Shown here one piece after another: positions 1 to 5,020 of a stretch of DNA of 11,481 bases; positions within the stretch are counted from its first letter, which is position 1; each line of letters starts with the position of its first letter. The position numbers were made by a program, and so were the translations under genes. Source of the stretch: Accumulibacter sp. (GTDB lineage Bacteria; Pseudomonadota; Gammaproteobacteria; Burkholderiales; Rhodocyclaceae). The notes under the pieces are model-generated. The model was given only the letters and a program-made list of their open reading frames with translations, was not told the origin of the DNA and did not search any database. The stretch is from assembly GCA_031276375.1 (NCBI GenBank), contig JAISNE010000201.1, forward strand, positions 1-11,481. The letters run 5' to 3'.

Positions 1-746
1 GCGCGGACGCCGTGGTCAAGGCGCGCGACGGGCATACCTTCCTGCTCGGCTACAACGGCCCGGTCACCGTGGCGCCGGCCTTGTTTCCCAGGCTGCCGTA
101 CGATCCGCGGCGCGATCTCACGCCGGTCATCCTGGCCGTGACTCAGCCCAACGTGCTGGCCGCGCGCACCGATCTCAAGGTCGGTTCGGTCAAGGAACTG
201 GTGGATCTGGCCAGGAGCCGGCCGGGCAAGATCGACTATGCCTCGGTCGGCAACGGATCGTTGTCGCATCTGGCCATGGAATTGCTCAAGATAAAGAGCG
301 GCGTTTCCATGCTGCATATTCCGTATACCGGTGGGCCGGCGGCGTCGCTGGCCCTGGGGCGCGGCGACGTGCAGGTGTTGTTCGCCGCCTTGTCCAACGT
401 GCAGCCGTTGCTGCGCGACGGCAAGGTCAAGCTGCTGGCGGTATCGAACGCCAAGCGTTCGGCGGCGCTGCCGGATCTGCCGACGATCGCGGAGGAGGGA
501 TACCCCGGCTTCGACGCGACGACGTGGAACGGTTTCCTGGCGCCGGCCGGCACGCCAAAGGAAGTCGTGCAACGATTGAACAAGGCCATCGACCAGATTT
601 TGCAAATGCCCGAGGTCAAACAGAAATTGCTGGCCGGCGGGGCGGAAGTCGCGGGCGGCGCGCCCGAACGCTTCGGCGAGCTGATCGGGAACGAGACGGC
701 GGCATGGGCCGCGGTGATCGAGCGTTCCGGCATCAAGCCGGAGTGA
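1..746 (+). CDS. Tripartite tricarboxylate transporter (TctC/Bug family) periplasmic substrate-binding protein, 5'-truncated
   Basis: The reading frame is open from the window edge (first full codon at position 3) to a TGA at 744-746, so the N terminus, signal peptide and first strands lie outside. About 247 residues remain of a family that is usually around 320. The visible sequence follows the Bug/TctC pattern: an ADAV-K...DGHTFLLGYNG segment at the start, DLTPVILA, GKIDYASVGNGSLSHLAMELLK, HIPYTGGPAASLALGRGDV, KLLAVSNAKRSAALPDLPT, and a WNGFLAPAGTPKEVVQRLN segment near the C terminus. Family knowledge: these proteins bind carboxylates or related small molecules in the periplasm, either for a TctAB permease or as orphan receptors. 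No permease gene is visible, and the ligand cannot be told from sequence. A GTG at 12 is an internal codon, not the start. The next gene in the same direction is 786 nt away and functionally unrelated. Confidence 0.93.
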   Translation, partial: ADAVVKARDGHTFLLGYNGPVTVAPALFPRLPYDPRRDLTPVILAVTQPNVLAARTDLKVGSVKELVDLARSRPGKIDYASVGNGSLSHLAMELLKIKSGVSMLHIPYTGGPAASLALGRGDVQVLFAALSNVQPLLRDGKVKLLAVSNAKRSAALPDLPTIAEEGYPGFDATTWNGFLAPAGTPKEVVQRLNKAIDQILQMPEVKQKLLAGGAEVAGGAPERFGELIGNETAAWAAVIERSGIKPE

Positions 747-760
747 TTTCATTTCGCCGA

Positions 761-785
761 AGGCAGCCGGCCCAGCCGGCTTCCT
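761..785 (+). terminator. Hairpin just after the tctC-like stop codon; weak terminator candidate
   Basis: AGCCGGC (765-771) and GCCGGCT (775-781) form a perfect 7-bp stem around a CCA loop. It extends to AGG/CCT across one C-T mismatch. It begins 15 nt after the stop codon at 744-746, which is the right place for transcript-end processing or termination. No T-tract follows, so intrinsic termination is doubtful; the hairpin could instead protect the 3' end of the mRNA. Confidence 0.35.
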
Positions 786-806
786 GAAGCGCATCGACGA
801 GCCGAT

Positions 807-830
807 CGCCGGAAAATGAGCTTTCCGGCG
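807..830. other. Perfect 9-bp hairpin
   Basis: CGCCGGAAA (807-815) pairs exactly with TTTCCGGCG (822-830) around the 6-base loop ATGAGC. There is no T-run downstream on either strand. It lies 12 bases before the left terminal repeat of the adjacent element. It could be a 3' stabilising structure for the upstream transcript or an outer part of the repeat; the sequence does not decide. Confidence 0.45.
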
Positions 831-841
831 CCTCCCTGAAA

Positions 842-1132
842 CTCATACCAAGTTGCCGCAAAACCATCGTGATACGCCAAAAATGACGGCGGTACAGCGA
901 GCCTACGGCTCGCATTGCGGGCGGGACGCCCGCGCTCCTGTCCGGAGGACAGAAGACCGAAGACAGTAGTATTGCGGCGCGTAGCGCCGGTAACTGGTTG
1001 CCCTCTGCCTTCGATCATCCGGACCGGGAGCGCGGGCGTCTCGCCCGCTTCGTGGGACTATACAAAAATGACCGCAATCCCGATACGTCGGACTTACATA
1101 TCAACGGCCTATTGAGCGCAACCTGGTATCAG
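842..1132. repeat. Miniature-element-like intergenic repeat with terminal inverted repeats and internal triloop hairpins
   Basis: The ends are imperfect inverted repeats: CTCATACCAAGTTGC (842-856) against GCAACCTGGTATCAG (1118-1132), 13 of 15 matching. Inside lies a 22-bp inverted pair (917-938 and 1027-1048, one mismatch). Five short perfect hairpins with 3-base loops sit at 897-913, 917-933, 938-952, 975-989 and 1032-1048. The word CAAAAATGAC occurs in direct orientation in both arms (878-887 and 1063-1072). No transposase is encoded and no clear target-site duplication is visible. Chance reading frames give peptides such as SAGVSPA and RAGRPRS, which from memory are common spurious translations of dispersed intergenic repeats in many genomes. 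The most economical call is a non-autonomous (MITE- or REP-like) repeat. The exact ends are uncertain. Confidence 0.55.
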
Positions 1133-1155
1133 GCGGGGCGGCCAGGAGCGGTGGC

Positions 1156-1193
1156 AAAAGCGGCGGCAGGATATTTGTCCTGCCGCCGCTTTT
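1156..1193. terminator. Strong bidirectional rho-independent terminator
   Basis: A perfect 16-bp stem is formed by AAAAGCGGCGGCAGGA (1156-1171) and TCCTGCCGCCGCTTTT (1178-1193), with a 6-base loop TATTTG. The GC-rich core is flanked by A4 on the left and T4 followed by ATT on the right, so it can terminate transcripts from either strand. It lies 410 nt beyond the tctC-like stop and 340 nt before mraZ, and it should insulate the dcw promoter from upstream read-through. It is probably the original terminator of the tctC-like gene, now separated from it by the repeat element. Confidence 0.85.
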
Positions 1194-1452
1194 ATTGGCG
1201 CTGACCGGGGATGGGCGGACTTTTTTCCGGCGCGGGCGGTGTGGACGCGCGGACGGGAAGCCAAGGGGATTTTCGTGTTTTTTGTCTGCCGCGCAACAGG
1301 CAGGGAGATGGGCGCATCGTCAAAAATCTTGACAAATTACTTTCAATTTATCTTCTTCCGCATTGATTTTTAATGACTTTATTCGGCGTTGCCCAAAATT
1401 GGAAAGCGAGGCTAAGTCCTTGTACTGATTGCGAAAGTTTTGCTTTTTTTCC

Positions 1453-1481
1453 TTGACTAAGGCATTTTAGTGCTTTAGAGT
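1453..1481 (+). promoter_or_regulatory. Sigma70-type promoter of mraZ and the dcw operon
   Basis: TTGACT (1453-1458, five of six consensus) is followed by a 17-base spacer and TAGAGT (1476-1481, four of six). A T-rich tract (1438-1450) directly upstream could act as an UP-like element. The expected transcription start is around 1487-1489, giving a leader of about 45 nt to the mraZ ATG. No comparable promoter was seen inside the tightly packed genes downstream, so this is likely the main promoter for the cluster. The assignment rests on motif match and position only. Confidence 0.6.
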
Positions 1482-1493
1482 GCATCATAGTGT
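1469..1493 (+). promoter_or_regulatory. Candidate MraZ operator: three AGTG boxes at 10-bp spacing
   Basis: AGTGC (1469-1473), AGTGC (1479-1483) and AGTGT (1489-1493) are direct repeats separated by exactly five bases. They therefore lie on one face of the helix. The middle box overlaps the -10 hexamer and the third covers the likely transcription start, as expected for a repressor site. Known for the family: MraZ binds arrays of short direct repeats with a 10-bp period upstream of its own gene, TGGGN with 5-nt spacers in E. coli and an AAAGTG-type box in mycoplasmas. The core here resembles the latter more than the former. Autoregulation by MraZ is an inference from arrangement and position. 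Confidence 0.55.
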
Positions 1494-1500
1494 ATTTTCG

Positions 1501-1540
1501 AGAAGTATAGGGATGTTCGGAGAAGTAAAGGGATGTTCGG
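1501..1540 (+). repeat. Tandem 20-bp duplication spanning the mraZ ribosome-binding site and start codon
   Basis: AGAAGTATAGGGATGTTCGG (1501-1520) is repeated at 1521-1540 with one change (T1508 to A1528). Each copy carries GGGATGTTCGG, so two ATGs lie 20 nt apart (1513 and 1533) in different frames. Only the second opens the mraZ frame. The junction of the two copies creates GGAGA (1519-1523), a ribosome-binding site 9 nt before the second ATG. The first ATG is preceded by CGAGA instead, so it should initiate less well. Confidence 0.85.
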
Positions 1541-1554
1541 ATCAGAATCGTTAA
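1513..1554 (+). other. Possible 13-codon upstream ORF overlapping the mraZ start
   Basis: The ATG in the first repeat copy opens [13 protein letters not shown] and ends at TAA 1552-1554, out of frame with mraZ and running across its start codon. It begins with the same MFG as MraZ because of the duplication. If translated, it would compete with or couple to mraZ initiation. There is no direct evidence of translation, and its ribosome-binding site is weaker than that of mraZ. Confidence 0.3.
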
Positions 1555-1964
1555 CGCTCGACGCCAAGGGGCGAGTCGCCATTCCGGTGTATTACCGGGA
1601 GGATCTCGTTGCCGCGGCCGCGGGCGAACCCTTGGTGCTGACCGCGCATCCTCACGGCTGTCTGGTGTTGTATCCGGCGGGCGCCTGGGCGCCCCTGTGC
1701 GAGAAACTCCTGAAAATCGACGATTTCGACGACCGGCGCGCGCCCAAGAAACGCCTGATGCTGGGCCTGCGCCAACTCATCGCCCCGGCGGACCTGTCCG
1801 AACGCATTCTGATCAAGCCGCAATTGCGCCAGCACGCGCAACTGGAAAAAGGCGGCTGGGTGATGGGCATGGGCAACCACTTGCAAATCTGGAGCGAATC
1901 GGCCTGGAACCGGCAGGCGGAAAAAGCCGCGGCGCCCGATGAAGATTTCTGGGGCGGCGCATGA
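1533..1964 (+). CDS. mraZ: Transcriptional regulator MraZ
   Basis: The 143-residue product heads the dcw cluster. MraZ is a ring-forming DNA-binding protein with two AbrB-like SpoVT halves that controls its own operon. The first half is standard: [22 protein letters not shown] contains the DAKGR form of the DxxxR motif at about residues 10-14, followed by [10 protein letters not shown]. The second half is less typical. The usual D-x-(A/S)-G-R is DLSER (about residues 89-93), preceded by an unusual LRQLIAPA stretch, before returning to family sequence in LRQHAQLEK and HLQIW. Length is close to the E. coli protein (152). The ATG at 1533 is chosen because it gives the MFG start and has GGAGA nine bases upstream; the ATG at 1513 is out of frame. 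The stop overlaps the rsmH start as ATGA. Candidate binding sites lie upstream at 1469-1493. Confidence 0.95.
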   Translation: MFGSESLTLDAKGRVAIPVYYREDLVAAAAGEPLVLTAHPHGCLVLYPAGAWAPLCEKLLKIDDFDDRRAPKKRLMLGLRQLIAPADLSERILIKPQLRQHAQLEKGGWVMGMGNHLQIWSESAWNRQAEKAAAPDEDFWGGA

Positions 1965-2950
1965 GCGCGGTGCTGGCCCAGGCGCGGCCCGCCGAGCGGG
2001 AACCCGCGCGCGGAACGCATCTTCCGGTGATGCTGGAAGAGGCCATCGACGCCCTCTCGATCCGGCCCGAGGGGGTGTATCTCGACGCCACTTTCGGGCG
2101 CGGCGGCCATTCGCGGGCGATCCTGGAGCGTTTGGGGCCGGACGGGCGCCTGCTGGCGCTCGACCGGGATCCGCAGGCCATTGCCGAAGCGCGGCGGATC
2201 GACGACCGGCGGTTCGCGGCGCTGCATCGACCGTTTGCCGAGCTGGCGGCGGCGTTGCGGGAATCCGGTCTGGCGGCCGTCGACGGCGTGCTGCTGGACC
2301 TCGGCGTGTCGTCGCCGCAGATCGACGAGGGCGCGCGCGGGTTCAGTTTCCGCTTCGACGCGCCGCTGGACATGCGCATGGATCCCACGCAGGGAGAGAC
2401 CGCCTCGTCGTTCCTGGCGACGGCGGACGTACAGAAACTTACGGAGGTAATCAGAAATCATGGCGAAGAACGGTTTGCTTTCCAGATTGCAAAGAAGATT
2501 GTGGCTGCTCGGAGCGAGCGGCCTCTTGCAACCACACAACAGCTCGCCGCGCTCGTACGCGAAGCCGTGCGCACCCGTGAGCCCGGGCAGGATGCGGCGA
2601 CGCGTACCTTTCAAGCTTTACGGATTCATGTCAATCAAGAACTCGATCAACTCGCGTTAGCACTGCCGCGGACCCTGGACGCGCTGAAGACGGGCGGGCG
2701 GCTGGTGGTCATCAGTTTTCATTCGCTCGAAGATCGCCTCGTCAAGCGCTTCATGCGCGAGCAGTCGAGCGACTTCTCGCCGAAACGGCTGCCCTTGCGT
2801 TCCGCCGAACTGCCGCCCCCGCGCTTGCGCCCGATCGGTAAGCCGATGAAGGCGAGCCTCCGGGAAGTGGCGGCCAATCCGCGCGCGCGCAGCGCCGTGA
2901 TGCGCGTCGCCGAACGGCTCGCCGGCGGCGCGGAACGGGAGAGGACATAA
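1961..2950 (+). CDS. rsmH: 16S rRNA (cytosine(1402)-N(4))-methyltransferase RsmH (MraW)
   Basis: The 329-residue product is a SAM-dependent methyltransferase that modifies C1402 in the decoding centre of 16S rRNA. Visible family features in order: [13 protein letters not shown] near residue 25, the SAM-binding motif [10 protein letters not shown] from Asp42, ALDRDP around Asp68, [11 protein letters not shown] from Asp113, [14 protein letters not shown], and the [15 protein letters not shown] signature from residue 251. E. coli RsmH is 313 residues; the extra length is mainly the roughly 20-residue N-terminal lead. The start overlaps the mraZ stop (ATGA), indicating translational coupling. Codon choice changes at about 2433-2665 (residues about 158-235), where AGA, AAT, ATT, GCT, CAA, CTT and TTA codons cluster against the GC-ending codons elsewhere. 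The protein sequence there still fits the family ([26 protein letters not shown]), so the gene is intact. Confidence 0.97.
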   Translation: MSAVLAQARPAEREPARGTHLPVMLEEAIDALSIRPEGVYLDATFGRGGHSRAILERLGPDGRLLALDRDPQAIAEARRIDDRRFAALHRPFAELAAALRESGLAAVDGVLLDLGVSSPQIDEGARGFSFRFDAPLDMRMDPTQGETASSFLATADVQKLTEVIRNHGEERFAFQIAKKIVAARSERPLATTQQLAALVREAVRTREPGQDAATRTFQALRIHVNQELDQLALALPRTLDALKTGGRLVVISFHSLEDRLVKRFMREQSSDFSPKRLPLRSAELPPPRLRPIGKPMKASLREVAANPRARSAVMRVAERLAGGAERERT

Positions 2951-2951
2951 A

Positions 2952-3224
2952 ATGGCCCGCTTCATCAACATCGCGCTGCTGCTGGCCATGCTCGCTTGCG
3001 CGCTGAGCGTGGTCACCTCGCAGCACAAGGCGCGCAAACTGTTCCAGGCGATGGAGGCCGAGCAGGAACACGCCCGCCAGCTCGATGTCGAGTTCGGCCA
3101 GTTGCAACTGGAGTTGAAGACCTGGGCGGACCTGCCGCGCATCGAAAAGACCGCGCGCGAGGAATTGAAAATGCGCATGCCGGAAGCGGACAGGATCATC
3201 ACCGCCACGGCCGGAGGCAGATGA
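2952..3224 (+). CDS. ftsL: Cell division protein FtsL
   Basis: A 90-residue single-pass (type II) inner-membrane protein. Residues about 5-21 (INIALLLAMLACALSVV) form the membrane anchor after a very short cytoplasmic tail. They are followed by a charged, heptad-like periplasmic helix (QHKARKLFQAMEAEQEHARQ...) suited to coiled-coil pairing. In the family FtsL forms a complex with FtsB and FtsQ that recruits and activates FtsW-FtsI. FtsL is poorly conserved in sequence, so the call rests on size, topology and its position between rsmH and ftsI, plus the recognisable WADLPRIEKTAREELKMRMP segment. The start follows the rsmH stop by one base and has GGAGAGG upstream. Its stop overlaps the ftsI start region. 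Confidence 0.92.
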   Translation: MARFINIALLLAMLACALSVVTSQHKARKLFQAMEAEQEHARQLDVEFGQLQLELKTWADLPRIEKTAREELKMRMPEADRIITATAGGR

Positions 3225-5020
3225 TGAATTTCAGCGGCGCGCGCGCGCACAAATTCACCGAGAGCCCGGTGCTCGAATTGCGTCTGCCGGCCTGGCGCTC
3301 GCGCTTGATGGCCTTGCTGATCCTGCTCTCCTTTGCCGTGCTGATCGGGCGTTCGTTCTATCTGCAAGTGTTGAACGACGACTTTTTGCAGAAAAAGGGC
3401 GAATCGCGCTATCGCCAGGACCTCGAGATTTCCGCCCTGCGCGGCCGGATTTCCGACCGCAACGGGGACGTGCTGGCCGTGTCGACCCCGATGAAGTCGA
3501 TCTGGGCGATTCCGGCCAACGCCCCGCTCGAAACCCTGGTCAAGCCGCCGGCCAAACCGCCGGCCAAGGCCCTGTTGAGCGCCGAACAGGTGCGCCAGTT
3601 GGCCGGACTGCTCGAAATGGACGACAAGGAACTGGAGCGCCGGCTGGCCAGCGACAAGCCCCTCGTCTATCTGAAGCGCCAGTTGCCGCCGGAAACCGCC
3701 GACAAGGTGGCGGCGCTGAAACTTCCCGGCATCGGCCAGGACCGCGAATACCGCCGCTACTACCCGGCCAGCGAGACGACCGCGCACGTCGTGGGTTTCA
3801 CCGACATCGACGGCAAGGGGCAGGAAGGCGTCGAACTGGCGTTCCAGGAGCAGCTTCTCGGCCGTCCCGGCAGCCGTTCGGTCATCAAGGATCTGCGCGG
3901 GCAGATCGTCGAGGACGTGGAGTCGATCCGTTTGCCGCGCGACGGCAAGGACATCCATCTGGCGCTCGACTCGAAGATCCAGTACATCGCCTACAGCCAG
4001 CTCAAGCAGGCGATCGAGGGTTTCAAGGCCAAGGCCGGCGGCGTGGTGGTGGCCGACGTCCGCAGCGGCGAAATCCTGGCGCTGGCCAACTGGCCCAGTT
4101 ACAACCCGAACAACCGGGAGCACCTGAAAGGCGCGCAGTTGCGCACCAGGGCGCTGACCGACACTTACGAACCGGGGTCGGTGATGAAGCCCTTTACCGT
4201 GGCGCTGGCGCTGGAAACCAGCAAGGTGCGCTTCGACACCGTGATCAACTGCGCGCCGGGCCGGCTGACCATCGGCACGGCGACCATCTCCGATTCGCAC
4301 CGTCACGGCCCGCTGACCGTCGCGCAGGTGATCCAGAAATCGTCCAACGTCGGCACGGCGAAGATCGCCGCGATGCTGACGCCGGAGGCGATGTGGAACA
4401 TGTATGAAGCGATCGGGCTGGGACAGGCGCCGGGACTGGGCTTCCCCGGCGAAGTCGGGGGCCGTCTGCGACCGTGGAAAAGCTGGCGGCCGATCGAGCA
4501 GGCCACCATGTCCTATGGCCACGGCCTGTCGGTATCGCTGATGCAGCTCGCGCGCGCCTACACGATCTTTGCCCGCGAAGGCGACATCATTCCGTTGACG
4601 CTGACCAGATCCGACGGAACGCCGGTGCGCGCCAAGCAGGTATTCAGCCAGCAGACCGCGCGCGAAATGCGGGCCATGCTGGAAATGACCACGCAGCCGG
4701 GCGGCACGGCGCCCAAGGCCAGGGTTCCGGGCTACCGCGTCGCCGGCAAGACCGGCACCGCCTACAAGGTCGAGGGCGGCCAGTACGTCAAGAAATACGT
4801 GGCCTCGTTCATCGGCTTCGCGCCGGTGTCCGATCCGAGAGTGATCGTGGCGGTGATGATCGACGAGCCGCAGGGCGCGCATTTCGGCGGCGACGTCTCG
4901 GGCCCGGTTTTTTCCAGGGTGATGGCCGGCACCCTGCGCACGCTCGGCATCGTCCCGGACGCGCCGGTGGTGCAGGCGGCGGCTGCCGGCCATGATGCCT
5001 CGGAGCGGGAAGAACTATGA
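3224..5020 (+). CDS. ftsI: Peptidoglycan D,D-transpeptidase FtsI (penicillin-binding protein 3)
   Basis: The 598-residue class B PBP cross-links septal peptidoglycan in the periplasm and is the partner of FtsW. A membrane anchor spans residues about 28-48, followed by the pedestal domain (GRISDRNGDVLAVSTPMKSIWA, then VGFTDIDGKGQEGVELAF). The transpeptidase domain has the catalytic SVMK tetrad (Ser319, Lys322), the SSN motif (373-375) and KTG (509-511), with spacing close to E. coli FtsI (Ser307). Two adjacent ATGs exist at 3221 and 3224. GGAGG at 3213-3217 is 3 nt from the first but 6 nt from the second, so the second is preferred; using 3221 adds one Met. Either start overlaps the ftsL stop. 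A 12-bp tandem repeat (3542-3565) gives KPPAKPPAK in the pedestal domain. The stop overlaps murE as ATGA. Confidence 0.97.
   Translation: MNFSGARAHKFTESPVLELRLPAWRSRLMALLILLSFAVLIGRSFYLQVLNDDFLQKKGESRYRQDLEISALRGRISDRNGDVLAVSTPMKSIWAIPANAPLETLVKPPAKPPAKALLSAEQVRQLAGLLEMDDKELERRLASDKPLVYLKRQLPPETADKVAALKLPGIGQDREYRRYYPASETTAHVVGFTDIDGKGQEGVELAFQEQLLGRPGSRSVIKDLRGQIVEDVESIRLPRDGKDIHLALDSKIQYIAYSQLKQAIEGFKAKAGGVVVADVRSGEILALANWPSYNPNNREHLKGAQLRTRALTDTYEPGSVMKPFTVALALETSKVRFDTVINCAPGRLTIGTATISDSHRHGPLTVAQVIQKSSNVGTAKIAAMLTPEAMWNMYEAIGLGQAPGLGFPGEVGGRLRPWKSWRPIEQATMSYGHGLSVSLMQLARAYTIFAREGDIIPLTLTRSDGTPVRAKQVFSQQTAREMRAMLEMTTQPGGTAPKARVPGYRVAGKTGTAYKVEGGQYVKKYVASFIGFAPVSDPRVIVAVMIDEPQGAHFGGDVSGPVFSRVMAGTLRTLGIVPDAPVVQAAAAGHDASEREEL

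Larger units (their letters stand above)
747..1532. other. Non-coding region between the tctC-like gene and mraZ
   Basis: I find no credible protein gene in these 786 bases. The short open frames have no recognisable protein family, and several are translations of the repeat element. The content in order is: hairpins at 761-785 and 807-830, a repeat element at 842-1132, a terminator hairpin at 1156-1193, a stretch at about 1201-1450 that becomes AT-rich from about 1320 and contains T-runs but no structure I can assign, and the mraZ promoter and operator at 1453-1493. No tRNA or known riboswitch was recognised. A TTGACA occurs at 1329-1334, but no good -10 hexamer sits 16-18 bases downstream. 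Confidence 0.8.

Noticed and set aside
842..1132. CRISPR array or attachment site
   Set aside because: The repeats are inverted or loosely dispersed, with no regular repeat-spacer pattern, and no cas gene or integrase is present.
733..1204. Short open frames of 60-89 codons in the intergenic region, both strands
   Set aside because: They translate the repeat element (for example SAGVSPA, RAGRPRS), lack convincing ribosome-binding sites, and do not resemble a known protein family.
1329..1357. TTGACA at 1329-1334 as a second mraZ promoter
   Set aside because: The -35 is perfect, but the best -10-like hexamer (TATCTT at 1349) is only 14 bases away, and hexamers at 16-18 bases match poorly.
1431..1450. 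Small hairpin GCGAAAGTTTTGC followed by seven T's, as a terminator
   Set aside because: The stem is only 5 bp with a G-T wobble, too weak for termination. The T-run is better read as AT-rich DNA just upstream of the -35.
2657..4993. A 778-codon open frame on the - strand opposite ftsL and ftsI
   Set aside because: It is a shadow of high-GC codon bias: the + strand carries FtsL and FtsI with all catalytic motifs, and the antisense translation is rich in R, H, Q and G without any recognisable domain.
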